From Fulvimarina endophytica (GTDB taxonomy: Bacteria; Pseudomonadota; Alphaproteobacteria; Rhizobiales; Rhizobiaceae): 64,000 nt of DNA. The stretch is from the NCBI RefSeq assembly GCF_003403015.1, contig NZ_QURL01000005.1, forward strand, positions 124,001-188,000. Reading direction: 5' to 3'. The position numbers were made by a program, and so were the translations under genes. Positions 29,890-39,558 of the stretch are shown here, in pieces. Every line of letters begins with the position of its first letter. Position 1 is the first letter of the stretch. A model generated the notes under the pieces. It searched no databases. It was not told where the DNA came from and saw nothing but the letters and a program-made list of their open reading frames with translations.

Positions 29890-31374
29890 ATGTTCTCGAC
29901 CCGAAATCTCCAGGCCGAATGGCTCGGCAATATTCGCGGCGACCTGCTTTCCGGCCTCGTCGTCGCCCTCGCCCTCATTCCGGAGGCGATCGCCTTCTCC
30001 ATCATCGCAGGCGTCGACCCGAAGGTCGGCCTCTACGCCTCGTTCTCGATCGCCTGTCTGACGGCGATCTTCGGCGGCCGTCCGGGCATGATCTCCGCAG
30101 CGACAGCCGCGACCGCGGTCCTCATGATCAGCCTCGTCGCCGATCACGGTCTCCAATATCTGTTCGCCGCGACGATCCTCGCCGGCATCCTGCAGATGAT
30201 CGCGGGCGTCCTGAAGCTCGGCGACGGCATGCGCTTCGTCTCGCGCTCGGTGATGACGGGCTTCGTCAATGCCCTCGCGATCCTCATCTTCCTCGCCCAG
30301 ATCCCCGAACTCGTCGGCGTTCCGAGCATGACCTACGTCATGGTCGCCCTCGGTCTCGGCATCATCTACCTCTTGCCACGGCTGACGACCGCCATTCCGT
30401 CTCCACTCGTCGCCATCGTTGTCGTCACCAGCGTGACGCTTCTCTTCGGCTTCGACCTTCGAACCGTCGGCGATATGGGCGAACTGCCCGATTCGCTGCC
30501 ATTCTTCCTCATCCCCGACGTTCCGCTGACGCTCGAAACCCTTCAGATCATCCTGCCTTATTCGCTCGGCATCGCGGTGGTGGGGCTGCTGGAATCCCTG
30601 ATGACGGCCCAGGTGGTCGACGATCTCACCGATACGGGCTCGGCCAAGAACCGCGAATGCGTCGGCCAAGGCATCGCCAACACCGTCACCGGCTTCTTCG
30701 GCGGCATGGCCGGCTGCGCGATGATCGGCCAGTCGGTGATCAACGTGAAGTCCGGCGGCCGCACCCGCCTGTCCTGCTTCTTCGCCGGGGTCGCGCTTCT
30801 GTTCCTCATCGTCGTTCTCGGCGATCTCGTCGCCATCATCCCCATGGCGGCACTCGTCGCGATCATGATCATGGTCTCGATCGGCACCTTTTCCTGGGAG
30901 TCCATCGCCAACCTCAAGACCCACCCCCGGCGCTCGTCCATGGTGATGCTCGTCACGGTCGTCACGGTCGTGTGGACGCACAATCTCGCCATCGGCGTCG
31001 TCGCCGGCGTTCTCCTTTCGGGCATCTTCTTCGCCTCGAAGGTTGCGCAGCTCTTCGCCGTCGAAAGCGAACTGGAGGATGACGGACGGCATCGGATCTA
31101 CCGCGTCCACGGCCAGATCTTCTTCGCCTCGACCGGCGATTTCGGCTCGGCCTTCGACTTCCGCGAGGATGTCGACAGGGTCACGATCGACGTCTCCCGC
31201 TCCCATATCTGGGATTTGTCCGGTGTCGGTGCGCTCGATCGGGCCGTCCTCAAATTCCGGCGCGAAGGCACGGAAGTCGAACTCGTCGGGTTGAACGAAG
31301 CGAGCCGGACGCTCGTCGGTCGCCTCGGCATCGCCGACAAGCCGGACGCGCTTGCCCGCATGAACGCCCATTGA
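29890..31374 (+). CDS. SulP (SLC26) family anion transporter with C-terminal STAS domain
   Basis: A 494 aa inner-membrane permease of the SulP family (sulfate, bicarbonate or other anions). The start at 29890 ([22 protein letters not shown]) matches the family; 29821 is possible but adds an atypical Pro-rich leader. About 12-14 transmembrane segments run from [21 protein letters not shown] (SulP signature) to [16 protein letters not shown]. The cytosolic STAS domain at the C-terminus includes [13 protein letters not shown] and [20 protein letters not shown]. It is followed by a universal stress protein gene 79 bp downstream. SulP-UspA pairs recur in bacteria, suggesting bicarbonate/sulfate transport under stress control. 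Confidence 0.92.
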   Translation: MFSTRNLQAEWLGNIRGDLLSGLVVALALIPEAIAFSIIAGVDPKVGLYASFSIACLTAIFGGRPGMISAATAATAVLMISLVADHGLQYLFAATILAGILQMIAGVLKLGDGMRFVSRSVMTGFVNALAILIFLAQIPELVGVPSMTYVMVALGLGIIYLLPRLTTAIPSPLVAIVVVTSVTLLFGFDLRTVGDMGELPDSLPFFLIPDVPLTLETLQIILPYSLGIAVVGLLESLMTAQVVDDLTDTGSAKNRECVGQGIANTVTGFFGGMAGCAMIGQSVINVKSGGRTRLSCFFAGVALLFLIVVLGDLVAIIPMAALVAIMIMVSIGTFSWESIANLKTHPRRSSMVMLVTVVTVVWTHNLAIGVVAGVLLSGIFFASKVAQLFAVESELEDDGRHRIYRVHGQIFFASTGDFGSAFDFREDVDRVTIDVSRSHIWDLSGVGALDRAVLKFRREGTEVELVGLNEASRTLVGRLGIADKPDALARMNAH

Positions 31375-31453
31375 CACAATCAAGCGGAAAGGCCGGAACC
31401 GCTCGCGCCCCCGAGGCGCTTCGGTTCCCCGCCCATCAGCAAGGAAGCGATGC

Positions 31454-32305
31454 ATGACCAAGGTCCTCGGATTGATCGACGGTTCGCAGCATTACACCCC
31501 GAGCGTCGTCGACCATCTCGCATTCGCCGCGAAGGCGCTCGGCGCCCGGGCCGAACTCATCCACGTGATCGGCCGGCGCGACATCGGATCGGCGCCGGCG
31601 GATCTGTCGGGCAGCCTCGATCTCGGAGCGCGGGACGAGTTGCTGCGCGATCTTGCGGCCCATGACGAACAGCGCGCGAAACTCGCCCGCAAGCGCGGTC
31701 ACGTCATCCTGTCCGACGCGGCGCAAAAGCTGCGCGAGAGCGGCCTCCAGGACGTCGGCGAAGAACTCGTTCTCGGCGATCTTCTCGAAGCCGTCGAGAA
31801 GCGGGAACAGGGCGCGGAGCTCCTCGTCATCGGGAAGCGCGGCGAGGCCGCCGATTTCGCGCGGATGCATCTCGGATCGAATGTCGACCGCATCATGCGT
31901 CACGCGCACGTTCCGGTGCTCGTCGCATCGCGTGCGTTCCGGCCGATCGAGAAGATCCTCGTTGCCTATGACGGCGGCCAGAGCATTCTGAAGGCCGTCG
32001 ATTTCCTGCGGCGGTCCCCGCTTCTCAAGGGACGGCAGATCGAGATCGTCCAGGCTTCCACCAACTCGTCGAGTTCCGATCTCGAGCGCCTGCGCGCCGA
32101 TTTCGAGGCGTCGGGCTTCGAGGCGAGTTGCAAGATGCTTCAGGGCGAACCGGAGGATGCGATCGCATCCGAATGCGAGCGCTCGGATATCGACCTCGTG
32201 GTCGTCGGTGCATCGGGCCATTCGCGCCTGCGTGCCTTCTTCGTCGGCTCCACCGCCAACGAGATCGTGCGTAAGTGCATGCGACCGGTGCTTCTGTTCC
32301 GGTAG
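31454..32305 (+). CDS. Tandem-domain universal stress protein (UspA family)
   Basis: A 283 aa cytosolic protein with two UspA domains. Both carry the ATP-binding G-2x-G-(9-10)x-G(S/T) motif: LLVIGKRGEAADFARMHLGS (about 118-137) and VVVGASGHSRLRAFFVGST (about 254-272). This suggests both domains bind nucleotide. The gene follows the SulP transporter gene on the same strand with a short gap and is followed by an 11-bp hairpin, so the two probably form one transcript. The USP may regulate the transporter or respond to the same stress; that is inference. Confidence 0.92.
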   Translation: MTKVLGLIDGSQHYTPSVVDHLAFAAKALGARAELIHVIGRRDIGSAPADLSGSLDLGARDELLRDLAAHDEQRAKLARKRGHVILSDAAQKLRESGLQDVGEELVLGDLLEAVEKREQGAELLVIGKRGEAADFARMHLGSNVDRIMRHAHVPVLVASRAFRPIEKILVAYDGGQSILKAVDFLRRSPLLKGRQIEIVQASTNSSSSDLERLRADFEASGFEASCKMLQGEPEDAIASECERSDIDLVVVGASGHSRLRAFFVGSTANEIVRKCMRPVLLFR

Positions 32306-32364
32306 TCGATGGGCCCGGACCCTCGGGCCTTACCCGTTCTTAACCAGGACTTGGGTCTCGAACG

Positions 32365-32395
32365 GCCATGGAAGGATCATTCACCCTTCCATGGC
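32365..32395. terminator. 11-bp hairpin between the SulP-USP pair and the glycosyltransferase gene
   Basis: Arms 32365-32375 and 32385-32395 are perfectly complementary with a 9-nt loop. It lies 60 nt after the USP stop, and the following bases are TATTCTCG, weakly U-rich. Its position argues for the downstream glycosyltransferase starting at 32434 rather than at the ATG inside this hairpin. Confidence 0.55.
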
Positions 32396-32433
32396 TATTC
32401 TCGTCCCACGCCAATCCTGCGAACGGTTGCCCC

Positions 32434-33405
32434 ATGAAGCCGACGATCTCGATCCGCCATGTCTCGCCGGCGACGGCGCCCGTCGAGGCCGTGGTCATCC
32501 TGCCGACCTTCAAGCGGCCGGATCATGTGGTTCGCAGCCTCGATTCGCTCTACGCTCAGACCACCGGGCGGCGCTTCGCGATCATCGTCATGGAGAACGA
32601 CGCGGTCGGGCTTGAGGGACTTGGCGCCGCGACAAGCTGGTTCGAAGCCCATCCATCGGTCTGCGGCATCGCTCTCGTCGCCCATGAGCAAGGCAACTGC
32701 TCGGCCTACAATGCGGGCATCGCGACGGCTCTCGAAACCTATCGCGAATTCTCGCATCTGCTGATCATCGACGACGACGAACTGGCGAGCGAGACCTGGC
32801 TCGAACGCATGCTCGAAACCAGCGAGCGTCTGGATCTCGATCTCGTCGGCGGTCCCCAGATCCCGGTGTTCGAGGATGGAACCGGCGAGCGCTGGGCGCG
32901 CCACCCGGTGTTCACGCCGCACTACCGGACGACAGGGCCGGTTCCGATCCTGTTTTCTTCCGGCAATGTCGCGATCCGCAGGCACGTCCTTACCGCGACG
33001 GGACCGGACTGGCTGGACCCTGCCTTCAATTTCATCGGTGGTGGAGACGCCGATTTCTATACGCGGTGCCGGGCGCGCGGATATCGCTTCGGCTGGTGTC
33101 AGGACGCGCCGGTGATGGAGACGATGCCGAGGCGCCGTACCGAGGCCTCGTGGATCAACGCCCGCTCGGTGCGCAATGGCGCAATCTCCTCGATCGTCGA
33201 GCGGCGCAATGGCGACGGGCGCAACGTGAAGCGTCATCTGCGCACGATCGCCCTCCTGGGCGCCTCTCCTCTGCGCTCGGCTGCCCTCGCGCTGAAGACC
33301 CGGTCTCTCTCCATCGGCATCTACCATATGCAGGTCGCGGCGGGCCGGTTCCTCGGCGAGTTCGGAAAGGTGGCCGAACAGTATCGGCAGCCCGAGAAGA
33401 ATTGA
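32434..33405 (+). CDS. Glycosyltransferase family 2 protein
   Basis: A 323 aa GT-A fold glycosyltransferase from the ATG at 32434. The nucleotide-sugar site is VEAVVILPTFKRPDHVVRSLDSL near the N-terminus. The metal-binding DxD is HLLIIDDDELASETW. The acceptor-side GGGDADFYTRCRARGYRF fits the GT2 ED-type region. It lacks transmembrane segments, so it is probably cytosolic or membrane-peripheral, adding a sugar to a surface polysaccharide or lipid. Donor and acceptor are unknown and no polysaccharide cluster surrounds it. An upstream ATG at 32368 lies inside a hairpin and is unlikely. Confidence 0.87.
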   Translation: MKPTISIRHVSPATAPVEAVVILPTFKRPDHVVRSLDSLYAQTTGRRFAIIVMENDAVGLEGLGAATSWFEAHPSVCGIALVAHEQGNCSAYNAGIATALETYREFSHLLIIDDDELASETWLERMLETSERLDLDLVGGPQIPVFEDGTGERWARHPVFTPHYRTTGPVPILFSSGNVAIRRHVLTATGPDWLDPAFNFIGGGDADFYTRCRARGYRFGWCQDAPVMETMPRRRTEASWINARSVRNGAISSIVERRNGDGRNVKRHLRTIALLGASPLRSAALALKTRSLSIGIYHMQVAAGRFLGEFGKVAEQYRQPEKN

Positions 33406-33565
33406 GATTCCGACGCGCCCGCTCTTCGATCGCACGTCGCGCTCGAAAGGTTCGGCCTGGTGCCGATCGGCCTGTTTGAAGGCGCCTTGAGTGACCTATA
33501 TCGAGGGTGCCGCGCGATCTGCACGGCAGGACGTCCATTCTCTTCCGAAAGATCGATCCGCCGCG

Positions 33566-34036
33566 ATGACTCATGACCGCCTCCGCCTTCTCGCCGTCGA
33601 CCGGGACGATCTCGACATCGTCTCCGCCCATTGCCAGGATGCGATCGTACGGCTCGGCGACTGCCTCTACCGCAAGCGGGAGCAGCAGTTCGCAATGGAG
33701 ATGAACCGGTTTGCCTGGGAGAATGCCCAGAAGCGCACGTTCAAGGTCTTCTCGGCACCGAAATACGAACGGCGCCGCTCCGCTCTCCACTTCGACCGGG
33801 TCGTCAATGTCCGCAGGCAGGGTCTGGAAAATGCAGGAGACGACCAGGTGCTCGTCCTCCTCGCGATCCGTTTCACCGAGACGGAAGCGCCCTCCGGCAG
33901 CATCGATCTCGTCTTCGCCGGCGGCGCCACCATCCGGCTGGAGGTCGAAGTCGTGGAAGCGCAGCTCGCCGATGCGGGCGGGGCGTGGTCGACGGTGTCG
34001 AGGCCCGATCACGATCGCCCCGCCCGCAATGCCTGA
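33566..34036 (+). CDS. DUF2948 family protein
   Basis: A 156 aa protein from the ATG at 33566. The DUF2948 hallmarks are LRLLAVDRDDLDIVSAHCQDAIVRLGD at the N-terminus, FAMEMNRFAWE and FDRVVNVRRQGL in the middle, and IRLEVEVVEAQLAD near the end. No catalytic motif is known. In many Hyphomicrobiales this family precedes hisD, but hisD is not here. The gene is followed convergently by the acid phosphatase. A longer GTG start at 33491 would add residues not seen in the family. Confidence 0.85.
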   Translation: MTHDRLRLLAVDRDDLDIVSAHCQDAIVRLGDCLYRKREQQFAMEMNRFAWENAQKRTFKVFSAPKYERRRSALHFDRVVNVRRQGLENAGDDQVLVLLAIRFTETEAPSGSIDLVFAGGATIRLEVEVVEAQLADAGGAWSTVSRPDHDRPARNA

Positions 34037-34102
34037 CGCCGCGAACGGGGCGCTCAGCGGGCGGGCAGCAGGATGTCCGCCCACCGACCGCGCCCTCCCG
34101 GT

Positions 34103-34852
34103 TCAATAGTCTTCGAGCTTCTCCTCCGCATCCCACGCATCTAGCTCGGCCTTGCGCCATGAGCCGTATGCGGCATTCGGGAAGACGATCCATTTGTCAC
34201 CGAATTCGGCAGCCTTCTCCTCGACCAGCTGTCGGCGCTCCGCGACCGAGCCCTCGGCGAAACCGCCGTCGAAATCGGGCAGGGAGTCGCCGAGGAGAAG
34301 CACGATCTCGTGGTCCTTGGAGACGTTCGCGCGGCGCTCCGTCTTGTCCGGCCCGAGGAGTTGCACCGTATCGGCGCTGACCTGAGGCAATTCCAACGCC
34401 TGAAGGGTCTTCAGCGTGAATTCCTTCTGGTCGTCGGTCCTGTCGGAGATATAGGCGATGGTCACGCCCAGCTCGTCGGCGTGATCGAGAAAGGCCTTTG
34501 CGCCGGGAATCAGCGTCGGCTCTCCGTCGCGCTCCCAATGCCGCCAGGTGTCCCAATTGTCGTAGCGATGGCAGTTTTTCAGGTCCCGGGCGAGGAGCGC
34601 CGTGTTGTCGATCACCGTTTCGTCGAGGTCGGTCACGACGGCAAGCTTTTTGGGGTCCTCGGCGCCCTTCACGGCCGCATCGAGACGAAGGGTCGCGAGA
34701 TTGAAGGCCTGCAGCTGGAGGGCGGCGATCTCGGCGGATTTCTGCTGGAACTTCAGCCCTGCGGTGAATTCGGCGACGGAGCAGTCGGCATCCTGCGCCG
34801 CGGCGTTCGTGGCACCGATGAAAAAGGCGGCGAGAGCGGCAAAACGGATCAT
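34103..34852 (-). CDS. Exported HAD-superfamily acid phosphatase, e(P4)/class B-C type
   Basis: A 249 aa periplasmic phosphatase. The signal peptide MIRFAALAAFFIGATNAAA precedes QDADC. The catalytic DxD is VVTDLDETVIDNTALL, with the two aspartates characteristic of the DDDD phosphohydrolase superfamily. The second acidic pair is in LLLGDSLPDFDGGF. The e(P4) family hydrolyses 5'-nucleotides and NMN outside the cytosol. Family members are often lipoproteins, but no convincing lipobox is seen here, so the enzyme is probably soluble in the periplasm. It is a single gene downstream of the suc-lpdA operon, separated by a hairpin. Confidence 0.88.
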   Translation of the reverse strand: MIRFAALAAFFIGATNAAAQDADCSVAEFTAGLKFQQKSAEIAALQLQAFNLATLRLDAAVKGAEDPKKLAVVTDLDETVIDNTALLARDLKNCHRYDNWDTWRHWERDGEPTLIPGAKAFLDHADELGVTIAYISDRTDDQKEFTLKTLQALELPQVSADTVQLLGPDKTERRANVSKDHEIVLLLGDSLPDFDGGFAEGSVAERRQLVEEKAAEFGDKWIVFPNAAYGSWRKAELDAWDAEEKLEDY

Positions 34853-34947
34853 CGATTACTCCAGACAATTGCAAATATCGCCGAGCCTAGGTTTCGGTTG
34901 ATTGGCTTGTCAATCAACTGAGAGCCGGGGGCATGCTCCAACACGAG

Positions 34948-34982
34948 GAAGGCCGCCGCACCATTTCGGTACGGCGGCCTTC
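34948..34982. terminator. 11-bp GC-rich hairpin after lpdA
   Basis: Arms 34948-34958 and 34972-34982 are perfectly complementary (11 bp), with a further 3-bp inner pairing. It lies 45 nt downstream of the lpdA stop on the minus strand. No U-tract follows. Probable 3' end of the suc-lpdA transcript. Confidence 0.55.
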
Positions 34983-35026
34983 GACGGAAGCGGCATGCTC
35001 ATCCACTGATGCGGACGTCCGACTGA

Positions 35027-36436
35027 TCAGATGTGGATCGGCTTGCCATAGGCGGCCGCCATGGCCGCCTCCCGCATCGCCTCGGATAGGGAGGGATGGG
35101 CGTGGCTGGTGAGTGCCATGTCCTCGGACGCGCCGCCATATTCCATGACGAGCGCGGCTTCGACGATGAGATCGCCGGCGGAGGCACCCAGAATGTGACA
35201 GCCGAGCAGCTTGTCCGTCTTGGCGTCGACCAGCATCTTCACGAACCCGTCGGTCGCCAGCATGGCGCGCGCACGGCCGTTCGCCATGAACGGGAACTTG
35301 CCGACCTTGTATTCGATGCCAGCCTTCTTCAGCTCCTCTTCGGTCTTGCCGACGGAGGCGACTTCCGGCGCCGTATAGACCACCGATGGGATCGCGTCGT
35401 AGTTCACGTGTCCCGACTGGCCGGCAAGCATCTCGGCGAGCGCAACGCCTTCGTCCTCGGCCTTGTGGGCGAGCATCGCACCGCGAACCACGTCGCCGAT
35501 CGCATAGATGCCGTCCACATTGGTCTTGAAGTGGTCGTCGATGGCGACGCGGCCACGATCGTCCACCTCGACCCCCACCTTGTCGAGGCCGAGCGCCGCC
35601 GTATACGCCTTGCGTCCGGTCGCAACGAGAACGACCTCGGCATCCAGCGTCTCGGCCTCGCCGCCCTTGGCCGGCTCGAAGGTGACCGATGCGCGGCCCT
35701 TCTCATGCTTCTGGACGCCCGTCACCTTGGCGCCGAGCTTGAACTCGATGCCCTGCTTGACCAGCAGCTTCTGGAAAGCCGTCGAGAGTTCTGCATCCAT
35801 CGGACCGAGAACCTTGTCGAGATATTCGACCACGGTCACCTTCGAGCCGAGACGCGACCAGACCGAACCGAGCTCCAGGCCGATCACGCCGCCGCCGACG
35901 ATCACCATCGTCTCCGGAACGCTCTCCAGCGCGATCGCCCAGTCCGAGGACACGATGGTATCGCGATCGAAGCTGAGATCGACGCCCGGAATGCCGGAGA
36001 CTTCCGAACCGGTCGCGATGACGATGTTCTTCGCCTTCAACCTCTCGCTCGACCCGTCCTCCTTCTTGACGGAGACGGAGCCCGGACCTTCGATCGAACC
36101 GGTGCCGATATAGCCGTCCACCTTGTTCTTCTTGAACAGATAGGCGATGCCGTCGACATTCGCCTTCACGGTCTTGTCCTTGTGGGACATCATCGCCGGC
36201 AGGTCGAGTTCGGGCGAGACCTTGATGCCGAGGCTCGCATAATGATGTCCCGCCTCGTGAAAGCGTTCCGATGCGTGGAGCAGCGCCTTCGACGGGATGC
36301 AGCCGACATTGAGGCAGGTTCCGCCATAGGTCTCGCGCTTCTCGATGCAGGCCACCTTCAGCCCGAGCTGCGCAGCCTTGATCGCACACACATAGCCGCC
36401 GGGCCCCGAGCCGATGACGACGAGATCGTATTCCAT
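35027..36436 (-). CDS. lpdA: Dihydrolipoyl dehydrogenase (E3)
   Basis: FAD flavoprotein that reoxidises dihydrolipoamide of 2-oxo-acid dehydrogenases with NAD. The product is 469 aa from the ATG at 36436, which matches family starts; a GTG four codons upstream is the alternative. The FAD-binding GSGPGGYVCA begins at residue 9. The redox-active disulfide is C41/C46 in GGTCLNVGCIPSK. The NAD-binding segment is IVGGGVIGLELGSVW. The C-terminal dimer interface includes TSHAHPSLSEA (active-site His). It is the last gene of the suc operon, so it probably serves the 2-oxoglutarate dehydrogenase complex. Confidence 0.95.
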   Translation of the reverse strand: MEYDLVVIGSGPGGYVCAIKAAQLGLKVACIEKRETYGGTCLNVGCIPSKALLHASERFHEAGHHYASLGIKVSPELDLPAMMSHKDKTVKANVDGIAYLFKKNKVDGYIGTGSIEGPGSVSVKKEDGSSERLKAKNIVIATGSEVSGIPGVDLSFDRDTIVSSDWAIALESVPETMVIVGGGVIGLELGSVWSRLGSKVTVVEYLDKVLGPMDAELSTAFQKLLVKQGIEFKLGAKVTGVQKHEKGRASVTFEPAKGGEAETLDAEVVLVATGRKAYTAALGLDKVGVEVDDRGRVAIDDHFKTNVDGIYAIGDVVRGAMLAHKAEDEGVALAEMLAGQSGHVNYDAIPSVVYTAPEVASVGKTEEELKKAGIEYKVGKFPFMANGRARAMLATDGFVKMLVDAKTDKLLGCHILGASAGDLIVEAALVMEYGGASEDMALTSHAHPSLSEAMREAAMAAAYGKPIHI

Positions 36437-36484
36437 GGGTTCAGTCACACTTCTTGGTTTCGAATTTTCAGGAGCGCGGGCGCC

Positions 36485-37243
36485 TCAGCGACCGCCGGAG
36501 ACATCGAGGAGGGCATTGCTGACATAGGATGCGTCCTCCGAGAGGAGGAAGAGGATCGTCTTTGCCACCTCGTCCGCCGTTCCGGCACGCTTCATCGGCA
36601 GCTGGTTCGCGATCTTACGGGCCCTGTCCGGCATTCCGAGATCGGCGTGAATCTCCGTGTCGATGATACCGGGCCGGACGGCATTCACGCGGATGCCCTC
36701 GCCGGCGAGTTCCGTGCCGAGCCCGAAGGTCAGGCTGTCGACGGCGGCCTTGGATGCGGAATATTCGACACTCGCGCCCGCTCCGCCGAGCCGGCTCGCG
36801 ATCGAGGAGGTCGTGACGATCGATCCGCCCTTGCCGCCCCGGCTCCTCGCCATGCGTTTGGCGGCCTCTTGCAGCACGAGGGTGGCGCCCACGGTGTTGA
36901 CCGCATAGAGGCGCGCGATCTCGTCGGCGGACTTCTCGATGAACGGCTTGGCGGGATTGATCACCCCGGCATTGTTCGCAAGGCCCCTCAAGGGCGTTCC
37001 GAGACCGTCGATCTCATCGAAGAGCGCCTGGATGGAGGCCTGATCGGCCGTATCGCAATGATGCACGCTCGCCGTGCCGCCGGAATTTTCGATCGCCGCC
37101 GCAACGGTCTCGGCTTCGTCCCTGGCCGAGCGATAGGTCAGGGCGACCGTCCAGCCTTCCTCTGCCGCGAGTTTCGCCAGCGCCGCGCCGATGCCGCGCG
37201 AGCCACCGGTGATCAGAAGCAGTCTCGGTTCATGATCGCTCAT
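36485..37243 (-). CDS. SDR family oxidoreductase
   Basis: A 252 aa classical short-chain dehydrogenase/reductase. The NAD(P)-binding GGSRGIG is at 13-19, NNAG at 90-93, the catalytic serine in TTSSIAS (about 146-147), and Y161-x-x-x-K165 (YSASK). The C-terminal region (SYVSNALLDVSGGR) is typical of 3-oxoacyl-ACP reductase-like SDRs. The substrate is unknown. It sits between the exported unknown gene and lpdA in the suc operon; an SDR at this position is known in other rhizobial suc clusters. Its link to the TCA cycle is unclear. Confidence 0.9.
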   Translation of the reverse strand: MSDHEPRLLLITGGSRGIGAALAKLAAEEGWTVALTYRSARDEAETVAAAIENSGGTASVHHCDTADQASIQALFDEIDGLGTPLRGLANNAGVINPAKPFIEKSADEIARLYAVNTVGATLVLQEAAKRMARSRGGKGGSIVTTSSIASRLGGAGASVEYSASKAAVDSLTFGLGTELAGEGIRVNAVRPGIIDTEIHADLGMPDRARKIANQLPMKRAGTADEVAKTILFLLSEDASYVSNALLDVSGGR

Positions 37244-37317
37244 GCGATATCCCCTTCACGGTCGTCTCGTTCGGCCGTCTTTCGCCCGGAACCGATCATT
37301 TCGAACCCGCGCGGCGA

Positions 37318-37845
37318 TTACCCGGGATCGGCGCAGGTGCCCGCCGCCGTCTCGAAGCTCTCCTTCGCAGGCGACAACTCGCCCTTGACGATCTGCAGCG
37401 GCACATAGGGCGGGGCCGCCTGATTTCCGGGCTCCACGAAACGGGTCACGTAGCAGCCGGTGAAGACCTCGGTCGTCTCCGAGCGCGTCTCGGCTCTGAT
37501 CGCGACCGGAACGTTCGAATAGACGGAGCCGGCTGCTCCCTCGCTGGTCACCGCTCCGGTCTTCACGGTCACGGTCCGGGTCTGCGCGAAGCCGGCCGGA
37601 TAGTCGTCCCAGGCCGGGCGCCCCTCGCCCTCGGCATAATAGCTCCAGGCCCGGAGGTATTCCTGCCGGTCGATCGCATTGTAGAGCGAGGCGATCAGCG
37701 CCTCCGGCGTGGACCGATCGTCGAGGAACGGGGCGGGCCCGGCCTGCCCCGCCCTCGTCGTACCGAGAACGGAAACGACGAGAAGGGCTGCAAGGCCCAG
37801 TGGACGAAAGACTTCCCTCCACCCACTTCGCCCGCCGTTCCTCAT
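37318..37845 (-). CDS. Exported hypothetical protein inside the suc operon
   Basis: I do not recognise a named family. The product is 175 aa. The N-terminus has basic residues then a hydrophobic signal-type segment (FRPLGLAALLVVSVLGTTRAG). The mature region has LIASLYNAIDRQEYLRAWSYY, which resembles the helical entry of NTF2/SnoaL-like folds. A later CYVTR and a final TCADPG could supply a disulfide pair. The ATG is 12 nt after the sucB stop, so it is almost certainly co-transcribed with sucB, which is odd for an exported protein. It is followed 74 bp later by the SDR gene. Confidence 0.7.
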   Translation of the reverse strand: MRNGGRSGWREVFRPLGLAALLVVSVLGTTRAGQAGPAPFLDDRSTPEALIASLYNAIDRQEYLRAWSYYAEGEGRPAWDDYPAGFAQTRTVTVKTGAVTSEGAAGSVYSNVPVAIRAETRSETTEVFTGCYVTRFVEPGNQAAPPYVPLQIVKGELSPAKESFETAAGTCADPG

Positions 37846-37857
37846 GACCGATACGCC

Positions 37858-39501
37858 TTACAGGTCGAGGATCAGACGCTCGGGATCCTCCAGGCTGTCC
37901 TTGACCCGCACGAGGAAGGTCACGGCTTCCTTGCCGTCCACGATCCGGTGATCGTAGGACAGAGCGAGATACATCATCGGCCGGATCTTCACCTCGCCGC
38001 CGATCGCCATCGGCCGCTCCTGGATCTTGTGCATGCCGAGAATGCCGGACTGCGGCGCATTGAGGATCGGGGTCGACATCAGCGAGCCGTAGACGCCGCC
38101 ATTGGTGATGGTGAAGGTACCGCCCTGCATGTCGGAGACGCCGAGCTTGCCGTCGCGCGCCGAGCGAGCGAGGCGTCCGAGTTCCTTCTCCACCTCGGCG
38201 ATCGTCATCTGGTCCGCGTCGCGGATGACCGGGACGACGAGACCCTTATCCGTGCCGACGGCCATGCCGATATTGCAGAAGTTCTTGTAGACGATCTCGT
38301 TGCCGTCGATCTCCGCATTCACGGCGGGGATCTCCTTCAGCGCGTGGCAGACCGCCTTGGTGAAGAAGCCCATGAAACCGAGCTTCACGCCATGCTTCTT
38401 CTCGAAGAGATCCTTGTACTTCTTGCGCATCTCCATGGTCGCGGTCATGTCCACCTCGTTGAAGGTGGTCAGCATCGCGGCCGTGTCCTGGGCGCTCTTC
38501 AGGCGCTTGGCGATGGTCTGACGCAGGCGCGTCATCTTCACCCGCTCTTCGCGTCCTGCATCGTCCGGCTGGGCTCCGGCGCGCTTGGGCGCCTCGTTCG
38601 AGGCTGCCGGCTTCTCCTGGGCACTCGAGGGCGCACCACGCGAAACCGCGTCGAGGACGTCGCCCTTCAGGATCTGGCCGTCGCGGCCCGATCCGCTCAC
38701 CTGATCGGCGGTGAGATTGCGCTCCTCCATCAGCTTGCGGGCGGACGGTGCGGGCGGGCGGCCGGCTTCGGTCGCCTTCTGTTCGGAGCGAGCCGTGACC
38801 GGCGCCTCCTGATCCTTCGACGTCTCGGGCGCGCGGTTCGCGACGGCCGCGCCGGACCCGTCGGAGGAAGCCCCCTCCTCGATCTTCAGGAGCAGCGCGC
38901 CGACCTTCACTTCGTCGCCCTCGCTCACGGCGATCTCGCGAATGACGCCGGCCACCGGCGACGGCACTTCCTGGGCGGCCTTGTCGGTCTCCAGTTCGAG
39001 AAGCGCCTCGTCCGTTTCGACCCGGTCGCCGACCTTCTTGAAGATCGAACCGACCGTGGCTTCGGTCACGGATTCACCTGCCGACGGCACGTTGACCTCG
39101 GTCATCTTGCCACCCGAAGAGCCACCGTCCTTCGCGCCGCCGGACGCCTGGCGGTCGCTCTCGCTCTCGTCACCATAGCCGCCCGAACCCGAAGAGGCGG
39201 CTTCGCTCTTAGCGGCCTGCGACGGCTTCTCTGTCGCGTTCGACGAGCCGTCGCCTGACCCCTCGCCCTCGCCGAGCGTTCCGATCAGCGCACCGACCTC
39301 GACCGTCTCGCCTTCCTTGGCGACGATCTCCTGCAGAATACCGGCCGCCGGTGCGGGGACTTCCACCGTCACCTTGTCCGTTTCAAGCTCGGCGATCGTC
39401 TCGTCGAGTTCCACACGGTCTCCGACCTTCTTGAACCACTGTCCGATCGTCGCTTCGGAAACGGATTCGCCGAGGGTCGGAACTTTGATTTCGGTGCTCA
39501 T
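37858..39501 (-). CDS. sucB: 2-oxoglutarate dehydrogenase E2, dihydrolipoyllysine succinyltransferase, with two lipoyl domains
   Basis: E2 core of the 2-oxoglutarate dehydrogenase complex, transferring succinyl from lipoamide to CoA. The product is 547 aa, about 130 longer than the usual single-lipoyl alphaproteobacterial E2o. Two biotinyl/lipoyl domains are present: residues 1-77 with lipoyl lysine K43 ([10 protein letters not shown]), and about 133-208 with K174 ([10 protein letters not shown]). A Ser/Gly/Glu-rich linker lies between them. The E3-binding domain is at about 248-288 ([15 protein letters not shown]). The catalytic domain ends with H518 in YDHRIVDG. It lies between sucA and the exported unknown gene. 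Confidence 0.95.
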   Translation of the reverse strand: MSTEIKVPTLGESVSEATIGQWFKKVGDRVELDETIAELETDKVTVEVPAPAAGILQEIVAKEGETVEVGALIGTLGEGEGSGDGSSNATEKPSQAAKSEAASSGSGGYGDESESDRQASGGAKDGGSSGGKMTEVNVPSAGESVTEATVGSIFKKVGDRVETDEALLELETDKAAQEVPSPVAGVIREIAVSEGDEVKVGALLLKIEEGASSDGSGAAVANRAPETSKDQEAPVTARSEQKATEAGRPPAPSARKLMEERNLTADQVSGSGRDGQILKGDVLDAVSRGAPSSAQEKPAASNEAPKRAGAQPDDAGREERVKMTRLRQTIAKRLKSAQDTAAMLTTFNEVDMTATMEMRKKYKDLFEKKHGVKLGFMGFFTKAVCHALKEIPAVNAEIDGNEIVYKNFCNIGMAVGTDKGLVVPVIRDADQMTIAEVEKELGRLARSARDGKLGVSDMQGGTFTITNGGVYGSLMSTPILNAPQSGILGMHKIQERPMAIGGEVKIRPMMYLALSYDHRIVDGKEAVTFLVRVKDSLEDPERLILDL

Positions 39502-39558
39502 GAAATATGTCTTTCGGCGTCTTGATAGTGTCGGATCGGATCGAAGGAGGCGCCGGCG

